Assembly: GCA_038319215.1 (NCBI GenBank)
Contig: JBBQCZ010000111.1
Coordinates: 1-13,390 of the forward strand
Source: Bact-19 sp038319215
GTDB lineage: Bacteria > Bacteroidota > Bacteroidia > Bacteroidales > ML635J-15
Direction of reading: 5' to 3'
DNA: 13,390 bases
Shown here: positions 1-6,694 of the stretch, one piece after another
How positions within the stretch are numbered: the stretch's first letter is position 1
Layout of the letters: the number at the start of each line of letters is the position of its first letter
Made by a program: the position numbers and the translations under genes
The notes under the pieces: generated by a model
What the model was told of the DNA's origin: nothing
The model's input: only the letters and a program-made list of their open reading frames with translations
Databases searched by the model: none

Positions 1-104
1 ACTAGGGCATGATCTGGGTGAACTAAATCGCCATTTAACAACTAATAGCGGGATGTTTTAATTTGTAAAATGGCGATTTAGTTCACCCCAGATCATGCCC
101 TAGT
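1..104. repeat. Long inverted repeat cut by the window start
   Basis: Bases 1-36 are the reverse complement of 68-104, apart from one extra C in the right arm. The loop is about 31 nt. The right arm runs into the tRNA-3'-end-like sequence at 91-153, so the left arm holds the same tRNA fragment in the opposite orientation. The inverted repeat probably continues left of base 1. It could be a mobile hairpin element or two opposed tRNA-end copies; the sequence does not decide this. Confidence 0.75.
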
Positions 105-153
105 GGGACCACAGTAACAGCAAAGCTTTCAAGAAATTGGAAGCTTTTTTTGT
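91..153 (+). repeat. 63-bp direct repeat, copy 1: tRNA 3' end plus terminator
   Basis: This copy matches 204-266 at 62 of 63 positions, with a single C/T difference at 126/239. It contains the 3' half of a tRNA T-arm, an acceptor 3' strand (tgggacc followed by aca) and a rho-independent terminator. No tRNA body precedes this copy. The unit repeats at a 113-bp offset. A duplicated tRNA 3' end is what tRNA-targeting integrases leave behind, but no integrase gene is present in the window. Confidence 0.8.
121..152 (+). terminator. Rho-independent terminator after tRNA-like end, copy 1
   Basis: AAAGCTTTC pairs with GGAAGCTTT across an 8-nt loop, with one G-T wobble, and is followed by a run of T. 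It directly follows the tRNA-like 3' end, as a tRNA terminator would. Confidence 0.7.
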
Positions 154-226
154 TTTAGCTCATTTGGTTAGAGCATCCCGACTTTTAGTCGGGAGGGTCC
201 TAGGATCATGCCCTAGTGGGACCACA
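149..226 (+). pseudogene. tRNA-Lys(UUU)-like remnant
   Basis: A D-arm (156-174), a perfect five-pair anticodon stem (177-181 with 189-193), the loop CTTTTAG with anticodon TTT (184-186), and a five-pair T stem (200-204 with 212-216) can all be folded. The acceptor 3' strand at 217-223 reads tgggacc. The seven bases that should pair with it (149-155) are T-rich and do not; they belong to the terminator of the upstream repeat copy. The T-loop reads ATCATGC rather than the canonical TTCRANY, with positions 54 and 58 both changed. The variable region has six bases. The gene is therefore likely broken or tRNA-derived rather than a working tRNA-Lys. CCA is not encoded, which is common in this phylum. 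Confidence 0.6.
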
Positions 227-266
227 GTAACAGCAAAGTTTTCAAGAAATTGGAAGCTTTTTTTGT
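204..266 (+). repeat. 63-bp direct repeat, copy 2: tRNA 3' end plus terminator
   Basis: This is the second copy of the unit at 91-153. It is continuous with the tRNA-Lys-like body on its left. The hairpin part (235-264) keeps pairing through an extra G-T wobble at the single substituted base and has the same T tail, so terminator function is probably retained. Confidence 0.8.
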
Positions 267-280
267 GTTATTTTCTCTAC

Positions 281-350
281 CTCGCTCGGATTTAGCTCCG
301 CTGCGATGCGCTGAGCGTTTCGTCGAAGTGAGCTCGCCCTCTGGGCATCG
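281..350. repeat. GC-rich intergenic repeat
   Basis: This block is richer in G and C than its surroundings and begins cgctcggatttagct. The same word begins the block at 6702, and both continue into gctgcg(a/t)tgcgctga and share cgtcgaag / gaagtgagctc words. No gene is credible between 267 and 563; apart from this repeat and the promoter/dyad at 517-546, nothing else was seen there. Confidence 0.55.
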
Positions 351-516
351 GTTGCAATCCGATCGAAACAAAAACATATTTTCATGCAATAATTTCTGAG
401 CCAGCGAGAGGGGTTGATAGTTTTTCATGCGAGTGAGTTGAACTAATTTTTTCGATATATCCTAACTAAAAACAGCAGATTTGAGTGTCCATACAATTCC
501 CCAAAAAATCAGTATT

Positions 517-546
517 CATATCAAAACTTTTTTTACTTTTGATATG
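517..546. promoter_or_regulatory. Perfect 10-bp dyad over a putative -7 promoter box
   Basis: CATATCAAAA (517-526) and TTTTGATATG (537-546) are exact reverse complements separated by 10 bp. Within the dyad, bases 534-541 read TACTTTTG, an exact match to the Bacteroidota -7 motif TAnnTTTG. No TTG-type -33 box is evident at the expected distance. The dyad ends 17 bp before the kinase start. It could be an operator that controls the kinase-regulator operon, or a hairpin in the leader. Confidence 0.5.
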
Positions 547-563
547 AAATCTTATTTAAAAAA

Positions 564-2453
564 ATGAAAAGATTCTTGCATAGTTTGGTGTTGATTCTAC
601 TGGTCTCGGTTATTTCTACAAGCGAGGCAATTTGCCAGAAGGACATTGCTGCTTTGCTCGATTCTGCCGAGAATTTGCAGGAATCAAATCCATTAAAGGC
701 TTTAGAATATGCAGAACTCGCCGAGGAAAAATCATTAGTCGAAAACAACAAAACTCTGCAGTCGAGAGCAAATTATCAAATAGGTAAAATTTATCGAATA
801 CTTGGAAATCTTTCCACAGCAGAGGAATACCTCAGTCTTGCCATTGAAAACACAGCACTCAGTTCCGAAATTTTGGTTGACATGTACAACGAAATGGGAA
901 TTATTCTTAAGCAGCAATGTCGCTTTGATGAAGCGCTAGAATTTTATGAAGAGACCTTGATTATTCAACAAAAACTTGGAAATAAAAAAGGAGAAGCCAG
1001 GGTATATAACAACATCGGGCGCATTTATGAACTTCTCGAAAAATACACCGAAGCGATGCTTTATTACCGAAAAGCTCTGGCAATTTACGAAAAACTACCA
1101 ATCACAAAGTCAACAGCAATCACACTTCAAAATACTGGGAATATTTACCGTGAATTAAACAATAATGATTCGGCTCTTATCTGTTACAATAAGGCTCTAA
1201 AGATTTACCAGACAACAGGAAATGAACTGTTATCGGCATACGCATACAATTCGATTGCCTCGGTAACTAGCGATAAGGATGTGGCAATTTCATTTCTTAA
1301 CAAAAGTATCGAAATACAGAAATCGCTTAATGCCGAAGCCGATCTTGGAAATTCTTATGTGGAACTTGCCGAAATATATTTTCTAAACAAACAATATTCT
1401 CTGGCAATTCCATATTTGGAGAACGGTTACAAGCTTTTTGCAGTAACGGGACATAAAAACTCTGCCCGCGATGCACTTGATTACTTGTACCGTGCATACG
1501 AAAATCTTGGCGACTACAAAATCGCATTGCAGTATCACACTCTTTATGCCCTTTACGAGGATTCGGTAAAATCAGAAAATAACTTTTACGCTATTCAAAA
1601 GTACGAGTCGGAGTTAAAACTTAAAGACAAAGAAGTGAAGATTGCAATTCAAGATACCGAAATAAAAAGCTCGAACGAAAAACTTAGGATTAAAAGAATT
1701 CAATCTGCGTATTTTATTTCTGGAGTAATTGTTTTGTCTTTTTTATTGATTGTGGTTTTGTATCAAGTTAGACGGCTTAAGAAATTTAATTCTCTATTGA
1801 ATATTCAGAAATCGAAAATCGAAAAAAGTGATAAAGAAAAAGAAATTCTTATCCGAGAAGTACATCACCGCGTAAAAAACAATTTGCAGATAATTTCGAG
1901 TCTGTTTACAATCGAACAGCGAAAAACAGAAAGTTCTGAGGTTAAAAATGCATTAACTTATGCAAAACAAAGAATTGAAGCGATGTCGGTAATTCACGAA
2001 AAACTTTACAAACAATCCGACTTGTCAAATATTAATCTCGAAGATTATCTTTTCGATATTTGCGAAAACTTATTAGACTCTTTCGACAAACTTAGCATTA
2101 TTAAAGTTGATATCCAATCAGATGTTGAAAGTATAGATACCGACAGCGCAATTAATATTGGCTTGGTAGTTACAGAACTGATGACAAATTCGATAAAGCA
2201 TGGTTTTAGTCCCGATGCTAAAGATTGTAGAATTGGCATATCTTTGAGACAGAGAGGAGAATTGATAAGTTTTGGATACGAGGATAACGGAATTGGAGTC
2301 GCCCCAGACTTTGATTTAAGTCAATCACAAAACTTTGGGCATCGTTTAATAATTTCCATAGTTAAGAAACTTAAAGGAGAAATTATTAAGGATGACAATC
2401 TGCATCAAGGGTTTAGATTTATATTTGATTTTAAGGATTTGAGATATGTGTAA
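564..2453 (+). CDS. TPR-repeat sensor histidine kinase (HisKA_2 type)
   Basis: A membrane-bound sensor kinase of 629 residues, probably partner of the next gene. Residues 1-23 look like a signal peptide, so the sensor part should be periplasmic. Residues about 25-340 form a series of tetratricopeptide repeats, seen as recurrent Y..(A/L)G.IY...E.Y..A..YY.KAL patterns, likely a protein-binding input. A single membrane segment lies near 382-402, followed by a charged coiled stretch. The H-box EVHHRVKNNLQ starts at residue 432; H435 is the likely phosphorylated histidine by family alignment. The ATPase domain has its N-box near 533-548, the DNGIG box near 574 and a GHRLI segment behind it. The start has no clear ribosome binding site, which is usual in Bacteroidota. 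The stop overlaps the next start by 8 nt. The ligand is unknown. Confidence 0.92.
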   Translation: MKRFLHSLVLILLVSVISTSEAICQKDIAALLDSAENLQESNPLKALEYAELAEEKSLVENNKTLQSRANYQIGKIYRILGNLSTAEEYLSLAIENTALSSEILVDMYNEMGIILKQQCRFDEALEFYEETLIIQQKLGNKKGEARVYNNIGRIYELLEKYTEAMLYYRKALAIYEKLPITKSTAITLQNTGNIYRELNNNDSALICYNKALKIYQTTGNELLSAYAYNSIASVTSDKDVAISFLNKSIEIQKSLNAEADLGNSYVELAEIYFLNKQYSLAIPYLENGYKLFAVTGHKNSARDALDYLYRAYENLGDYKIALQYHTLYALYEDSVKSENNFYAIQKYESELKLKDKEVKIAIQDTEIKSSNEKLRIKRIQSAYFISGVIVLSFLLIVVLYQVRRLKKFNSLLNIQKSKIEKSDKEKEILIREVHHRVKNNLQIISSLFTIEQRKTESSEVKNALTYAKQRIEAMSVIHEKLYKQSDLSNINLEDYLFDICENLLDSFDKLSIIKVDIQSDVESIDTDSAINIGLVVTELMTNSIKHGFSPDAKDCRIGISLRQRGELISFGYEDNGIGVAPDFDLSQSQNFGHRLIISIVKKLKGEIIKDDNLHQGFRFIFDFKDLRYV

Positions 2454-3171
2454 AGCAAATGTTTTGATAGTTGAAGATGAATTTATTATTGCCGAGAATC
2501 TTTCGGCAACACTTGCCGAATGTGGTTATGATGTTGCAGGGATTGCCGACAATGTTGATTCGGTAGTTAAAATTCTTAGCGAGAATAAGATAGATATGAT
2601 ATTGCTTGACATAAACCTAAACCAGGCTGTTGATGGAGTGGAAATTGCACATATTGTAAACTCTCGCTTTGGAATTCCGTTTATTTTTGTCACAGCATTT
2701 GTCGATCCTGCAACTATTGAACGAGTGAAGCATACCTTTCCGTATGGATATATTGTAAAGCCATATTCCGATATCGACATAAAAATCGCCATTGATATTG
2801 CCTTAAGTCGTGCTGCAAATGTATCGGCTAGCAAAACATTAAGTTCAGGTTCCCAAAAAGAAAATACTGTCTTCATCAAAACCGACAAAGGGCTAAAAAA
2901 AATTGAGATTAACGAGATTTTATGGATAGAAGCTTATGATTATTACTCATTTATTCATACCCGTAACGAAAAAATTCTTACCACAGTTACACTTAAAGAA
3001 CTGGAACAAAAGCTAAATACTGAGATTTTTGTACGTATTCATCGCAAATACACAATCAACATAAATCATATCGAAAGAATTGTCGGTAATCAGGTTGAAA
3101 TTGGAAAGGATCTAATTCCTATAGGGCGTTCAAACAAAGAAGTATTTCTCATGAAAATTAAGCTGATATAA
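2446..3171 (+). CDS. LytTR-family response regulator
   Basis: A cytoplasmic transcription regulator of 241 residues. Residues 5-120 are a receiver domain: acidic pocket E10/D11, phosphoacceptor D55 (LLDINL), T83 (FVTAF) and K105 (IVKPYS) are all present, so it should be phosphorylatable. Residues about 140-240 are a LytTR DNA-binding domain, with typical words IEINEILWIEAYDYYS, TLKELEQKL and FVRIHRKYTININHI. The start overlaps the kinase stop by 8 nt (ATGTGTAA), so the two are probably translationally coupled and form one signalling pair. LytTR proteins bind pairs of 9-10-bp direct repeats about two helix turns apart. Such a pair occurs at 3350-3378, ahead of the next gene. Confidence 0.93.
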   Translation: MCKANVLIVEDEFIIAENLSATLAECGYDVAGIADNVDSVVKILSENKIDMILLDINLNQAVDGVEIAHIVNSRFGIPFIFVTAFVDPATIERVKHTFPYGYIVKPYSDIDIKIAIDIALSRAANVSASKTLSSGSQKENTVFIKTDKGLKKIEINEILWIEAYDYYSFIHTRNEKILTTVTLKELEQKLNTEIFVRIHRKYTININHIERIVGNQVEIGKDLIPIGRSNKEVFLMKIKLI

Positions 3172-3292
3172 GTTTCTTTAGTTGGTGCATTTCTTTTGAA
3201 AAGGTGTAATTATTTAGGTGTTGATGAAAATTTTAGTCTAGAGGGCTTAAAGTGGGGGAAACGAATGAAGAAAAGTTTTATTTCAGCAGATG

Positions 3293-3323
3293 ACCTAAAT
3301 AGTTACGAAAAAGTTTAGGTTTT
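3293..3323 (+). terminator. Weak possible terminator after the regulator gene
   Basis: ACCTAAA (3293-3299) pairs with TTTAGGT (3314-3320) over a 14-nt loop, with a short T-rich tail. The stem is AT-rich and the T run is interrupted, so termination here would be inefficient. The rest of 3172-3349 shows nothing recognisable. Confidence 0.3.
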
Positions 3324-3349
3324 CTAATTTTATATCCACTCCCTTTGCT

Positions 3350-3378
3350 GTTCACTGAGAAAAAACGTCGTTCACTGA
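3350..3378 (+). promoter_or_regulatory. Direct-repeat operator, likely LytTR binding site
   Basis: GTTCACTGA occurs exactly at 3350-3358 and again at 3370-3378. The start-to-start spacing is 20 bp, about two helix turns, with an 11-bp spacer. Two 9-bp direct repeats with this spacing match the general architecture of LytTR-regulator sites such as those of AlgR, AgrA and ComE. The downstream copy lies about 30 bp before the -7-like box at 3408, a position suited to activation. The adjacent LytTR gene makes it the prime candidate binder; this link is inference. Confidence 0.6.
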
Positions 3379-3407
3379 CTATTTTATGATTATTGGCTTC
3401 GTGGCGT

Positions 3408-3415
3408 TAGTTTTG
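3408..3415 (+). promoter_or_regulatory. Putative -7 promoter box for the secreted-protein gene
   Basis: TAGTTTTG matches the Bacteroidota -7 motif TAnnTTTG exactly and lies 36 bp ahead of the preferred start codon at 3452. No good -33 box is seen, which fits a promoter that depends on an activator bound at the repeats just upstream. Confidence 0.4.
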
Positions 3416-3451
3416 AGTATTAGAAAACCAATAACTTTAAAAAATATACTT

Positions 3452-4909
3452 ATGAAAAATTCGTTTTTAATTATGGTAGCCGTTTCGATTTTGAGTATCG
3501 GCAATTTATTTAGTCAACCTGCAAAAATTGTATTGGAGGAAAACTTCGACAATAATTCTAACAATTGGGAGATCAAAACTGAGCCGACCTACACTAGCAA
3601 GATAGAAAACGGCACATTCAATCTTTCATGTACTGATGCAGAGTGGCGTTATTGGTTTAACAAGGCTTACTACGACCTTTTCGAGGCATTTACAGTTGAG
3701 GTAAAATTAAAGATTGTTGAGTCAACAGATGGAATAGTATTTTATGCCGTTCAATCCGACAACCTTGCTAATATTTATGGCATACAGCTTTGGGATAATT
3801 CAGCATGTCCTTACAAGGTGACTAAATTTGAGGCAGAAAGTGAAGGCATTTATGCTGAAGGAAAAGTTGACGATAGCTTTGCTCAAGGTAAAGACCTTGT
3901 TCTTAAAGTAAAATGTAAACTTTTTGACGAAGGATTTTCATATCGCCGACAGTTAACATATTATGTTAACGACATAGTGATTGGTGTTGAAGAAAGTGCA
4001 AGGTTTGAAGGTGATTGGCAGAATTTCGCCTTTACTCTATCTCCGGGCTCTAAAGTAGAAGTTGATTATGTGAAGGTTTACGGAACAGCCTTAGCCGGAC
4101 CAGCAAAAGTTGATATGTACGTTGCCACAACACCATTGTCAAAAACGACACCACCACAGGCACAAGATATTACAATAAAAGCGGGAGAACCTATTTATGC
4201 AATGATTTATATGTCTCAGACTTTTCACGAGATACTTGGTGCTAATCAGAGTGTAGATATTACCGAATACTTATGGATTGATGGAGGAATTGTAAGTCGC
4301 TATGACTACAGAATGGATTTTAAAGGAGTACAGTCGCAGGGGAATACCTATGAAATTGAAATGGCTCCGGCTGTAGATAAAATAAACTTTCCAAAACAGG
4401 CTGCAACTTTATGCGGACCACTTTTCGACTTGGATCCGGGAATTCATGATATTACTTTGGGAATGCAATATGGATCAACAGCATTAGGTGAAGTTACTTT
4501 TAAGTTCGACAATAGAGATGCTGCTGGTATAGCAAAGTTTGAAGAAATGTACAACAAGTACAGCAATAAAATTCTTACAAATGTTACAATGCCTGTGGCT
4601 AAAATGACAGATGCAAAACTTGATGCATCAATTAAACAAGCTATAATTGACGATAACTGGTCGCAAACTGTTCTTAAAATAGTTGTTATGGATAGCGATT
4701 GGCAAATTGTGACAAACGAATATACTGGCGCAATTTTATACAGATGGATTAATACCGCAGTTGCAGTAAAGAACAGTGATGGAACCTGCATGCTATTCCA
4801 CCCAATTGTATGTCAGGATTATGCTGGCGGCGGTGTTTATTCAACAAAATCGCGATTATGTGGCATGCATCTACTCGAGAAACAGATTGCTTGCGAAAAT
4901 GTAAAATAG
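3452..4909 (+). CDS. Secreted protein with LamG/DUF1080-like N-terminal domain
   Basis: The reading frame is open from an ATG at 3386. The start at 3452 is preferred because it gives a clean signal peptide (residues 1-20, ending SIGNLFSQP) and leaves the -7-like box upstream; the product is then 485 residues. Residues about 25-225 resemble the concanavalin-type jelly roll of LamG or DUF1080 domains: an NFDNNSNNWE opening, a SKIENGTFNLS strand, alternating beta segments and a final VEVDYVKVYG strand. Such domains often bind glycans or other surface ligands. The rest (about 226-485) is not recognised; it contains a DGTCMLFHPIVCQDYAGGG segment and several cysteines near the end. The protein should be exported to the periplasm or beyond. 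The LytTR-like repeats upstream suggest control by the preceding two-component pair. No catalytic residues can be assigned. Confidence 0.75.
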   Translation: MKNSFLIMVAVSILSIGNLFSQPAKIVLEENFDNNSNNWEIKTEPTYTSKIENGTFNLSCTDAEWRYWFNKAYYDLFEAFTVEVKLKIVESTDGIVFYAVQSDNLANIYGIQLWDNSACPYKVTKFEAESEGIYAEGKVDDSFAQGKDLVLKVKCKLFDEGFSYRRQLTYYVNDIVIGVEESARFEGDWQNFAFTLSPGSKVEVDYVKVYGTALAGPAKVDMYVATTPLSKTTPPQAQDITIKAGEPIYAMIYMSQTFHEILGANQSVDITEYLWIDGGIVSRYDYRMDFKGVQSQGNTYEIEMAPAVDKINFPKQAATLCGPLFDLDPGIHDITLGMQYGSTALGEVTFKFDNRDAAGIAKFEEMYNKYSNKILTNVTMPVAKMTDAKLDASIKQAIIDDNWSQTVLKIVVMDSDWQIVTNEYTGAILYRWINTAVAVKNSDGTCMLFHPIVCQDYAGGGVYSTKSRLCGMHLLEKQIACENVK

Positions 4910-4949
4910 TAACCCCGATCATTAGATAGATGGCATAGCCATCAAATTA

Positions 4950-4984
4950 ACAGAGGCGCATTTGGAATGTGTCTCTGTTTTTTA
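4950..4984 (+). terminator. Strong rho-independent terminator
   Basis: A continuous 13-bp stem (4950-4962 with 4966-4978, two G-T wobbles) with a 3-nt loop TGG is followed by six T residues. It ends the secreted-protein transcript. A smaller perfect hairpin, GATGGC-ATA-GCCATC, precedes it at 4929-4943. Confidence 0.85.
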
Positions 4985-4987
4985 TTG

Positions 4988-5158
4988 TTGGGGGTGTGGT
5001 TTATACTCAGCCTCTATAGGATTTTGTAATATAAGCTGTATCTTTTGCACCGACTCTTCTTCATTTCGACTTCGCCTCCGACGCGGCGGGCGAATCAATA
5101 CATCGCAATACATCGTAAAAATTATTTCCATAGAGGTTGAGTATAAACCCACCCCCAA
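4988..5158. repeat. Inverted-repeat-bounded intergenic element
   Basis: About 30 bp at 4988-5018 are the imperfect reverse complement of 5129-5158. Both arms share ATAGAGG(C/T)TGAGTATAAACC followed by a CACCCCC-type end. The interior is about 110 bp, has a GC-rich stretch (5064-5094) and an exact 10-bp tandem pair caatacatcg at 5096-5115. There is no transposase and no clear target-site duplication. It may be a MITE-like relic. The 69-codon frame inside it is not credible as a gene. Confidence 0.5.
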
Positions 5159-5238
5159 AACCCTAATTTAAAAATCCCAAAATCTCTATCTGTAAAAATC
5201 TATTTAGCTATTGCATACCCTATTAACAATTTTTTTGC

Positions 5239-5246
5239 TATGTTTG
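5239..5246 (+). promoter_or_regulatory. Putative -7 promoter box for the RidA gene
   Basis: TATGTTTG is an exact match to TAnnTTTG. A TTG triplet lies at 5211-5213, somewhat farther upstream than the usual -33 spacing. Transcription from here would give a leader of about 90 nt containing the multi-hairpin element at 5281-5324. Confidence 0.45.
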
Positions 5247-5280
5247 CCATGAAAATATAAATTATAATTCAAACAAAAAA

Positions 5281-5324
5281 TCCCGAACCTATGGTTCGAG
5301 GATCCTCGAGCTAAAAGCTCGGGA
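5281..5324. repeat. 44-nt symmetric multi-hairpin element in the RidA leader
   Basis: The element has the symmetric order TCCCGA, ACC-TAT-GGT, the 14-bp palindrome TCGAGGATCCTCGA (5296-5309), GCT-AAA-AGC, TCGGGA. The ends pair with each other, and each inner block can form its own small hairpin, so RNA or DNA could fold into a four-way junction. Its reverse complement shares TCCCGA, CTTTTAG and AGG(A/G)TCCT in the same order with the tRNA-Lys-like remnant at 176-221. It ends 19 bp before the RidA start. It is more likely a dispersed repeat than a known riboswitch. Confidence 0.6.
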
Positions 5325-5343
5325 CTAAAAAGAAGAAATTAAT

Positions 5344-6576
5344 ATGGGTAAGGATATTATTAAGAATTCAAGAAACACAGAAAATGCACCTAAGTGCCCT
5401 GTCTCGACACAGACTGTAGCTTTTTCTCATTACAACAATTTTTCGGCTCAACTACCGATAGATCCAAAATCTGGTAAAATTGTAGCTGGTGGTGTAAAAG
5501 AACAGGCAATGCAATCCATGGCAAACATTAAAGCAATTGTAGAAAGTATCGGTCATGTTATGGACGATGTTATGAAAATCACAATTCATCTTAAAAACAT
5601 TTCAGATATTGAAGTTGTAAACGAAATTTATACTCCATTCTTTAAAAGCGATCTTCCTACACGTACAGTGCTTGAAGTTGCTGCTTTGCAGATGGGTGCT
5701 TTGGTGCAAATCGAAGCTCTTATTTCAAACGGAGAAGGTACAGCTCCACAAGAACCTTGTGCTTTAATAAAAGTTTCAAGAAATACAGAAAATGCTCCAA
5801 AATGTTTATCATCACAAACAGCTGCTTTTTCTCATTATAATAATCTTTCGGCTCAATTACCTGTCGATGCAAAAACTGGTAAAATTGTAGCTGGTGGCGT
5901 TAAAGAACAAACTGAGCAATGCTTAAACAACGTTAAGGCAATTTTGGAAAGTATCGATCACGTTATGGAAGATGTGGTTAAAACAACTATTTCTCTTACA
6001 AACATTGCTGATATTGAAGCCGTAAGCGAAGTTTGTGCAAAATTCTTCCCAACTTATGTTCCTGCTCGTACGGTAATTAACGCTTCGGCTTTGCCAATGG
6101 GTGCTTTGGTACAAATTGATACAGTTATTTCTCACGGCGATGGCACACCACCACAACTTGTAGAAGATACACGTTTCCTTGTAATTGAAGCTAATAATAC
6201 CGAAAATGCTCCAAAAACTTCATATTCGCACACAGTTGCTTTTTCTCATTACAATCATATTTCTGGTCAATTGCCAATCGATCCAAAAACTGGTAAAATT
6301 GTAGCTGGTGGTGTAAAAGAGCAAGCAGAGCAGTGCTTAAAAAATATCAAAGCTATTGTTGAAAGTGTTGATCACGCAATGGACGATGCAGTAAAAATAA
6401 ATATCGCACTTAAAAATATCGCAGATATTGATGCTGTAAACGAAATTTACACAACATTCTTTAAAAATGAGCTTCCTGCACGAACAGTAATTGGCGTTTC
6501 GGCTATTCCTATGAATGCTTTGGTGCAAATTGATGCAGTTTTGTCTAATTGCGAAGGTACGCCTCCAAAAGCATAG
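5344..6576 (+). CDS. Triple RidA-domain (YjgF/YER057c/UK114) fusion protein
   Basis: A 410-residue cytoplasmic protein made of three tandem RidA-like domains (about residues 9-135, 144-271 and 283-410). RidA proteins are normally single ~130-residue subunits that form trimers with the active sites between subunits and hydrolyse reactive 2-imino/enamine acids. One chain here could therefore form a pseudo-trimer. Each domain keeps the conserved arginine (R107, R242, R380, in P(T/A)RTV). In each domain the acidic residue aligned with E. coli RidA E120 appears to be glutamine (VQIE or VQID), so deaminase activity is uncertain. Domain spacing is 135 and 138 residues. DNA words such as GGTAAAATTGTAGCTGGTGG recur in all three units, which points to internal duplication. 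A purine-rich AGAAGAAA lies ahead of the start. The gene has its own promoter-like box and terminator, so it is probably monocistronic. Substrate unknown. Confidence 0.88.
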   Translation: MGKDIIKNSRNTENAPKCPVSTQTVAFSHYNNFSAQLPIDPKSGKIVAGGVKEQAMQSMANIKAIVESIGHVMDDVMKITIHLKNISDIEVVNEIYTPFFKSDLPTRTVLEVAALQMGALVQIEALISNGEGTAPQEPCALIKVSRNTENAPKCLSSQTAAFSHYNNLSAQLPVDAKTGKIVAGGVKEQTEQCLNNVKAILESIDHVMEDVVKTTISLTNIADIEAVSEVCAKFFPTYVPARTVINASALPMGALVQIDTVISHGDGTPPQLVEDTRFLVIEANNTENAPKTSYSHTVAFSHYNHISGQLPIDPKTGKIVAGGVKEQAEQCLKNIKAIVESVDHAMDDAVKINIALKNIADIDAVNEIYTTFFKNELPARTVIGVSAIPMNALVQIDAVLSNCEGTPPKA

Positions 6577-6617
6577 TAAAAATAAACTAGTTGCTTGGTA
6601 ATATCTAAGCTAATCAT

Positions 6618-6657
6618 AAAAAATGGAGCAGAAAATTATTTTTCGGCTCCATTTTTA
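6618..6657 (+). terminator. Rho-independent terminator after the RidA gene
   Basis: AAAAATGGAGC pairs with GGCTCCATTTTT, extended inside by GAAAA-TTA-TTTTC, and the stem is followed by T-rich sequence. It lies about 40 nt after the RidA stop. Confidence 0.8.
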
Positions 6658-6694
6658 TTTTAAACTTATTTTTATTTGCTCAAGTCATTAAAAC

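Noticed and set aside
213..428. 71-codon minus-strand frame
   Set aside because: It runs across the tRNA-like end, terminator and GC-rich repeat; its composition reflects repeat DNA.
3386..3451. N-terminal extension of the secreted protein from the ATG at 3386
   Set aside because: The extension would place a hydrophobic and basic stretch before a good signal peptide and would cover the -7-like box; the ATG at 3452 gives a standard exported protein.
4962..5171. 69-codon plus-strand frame, cysteine-rich
   Set aside because: It lies over the terminator and the inverted-repeat element, starts inside the terminator loop and shows no protein-like features.
5281..5324. Riboswitch in the RidA leader
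   Set aside because: The fold is a simple symmetric palindrome; no conserved riboswitch core is recognisable, and a dispersed repeat explains it better.
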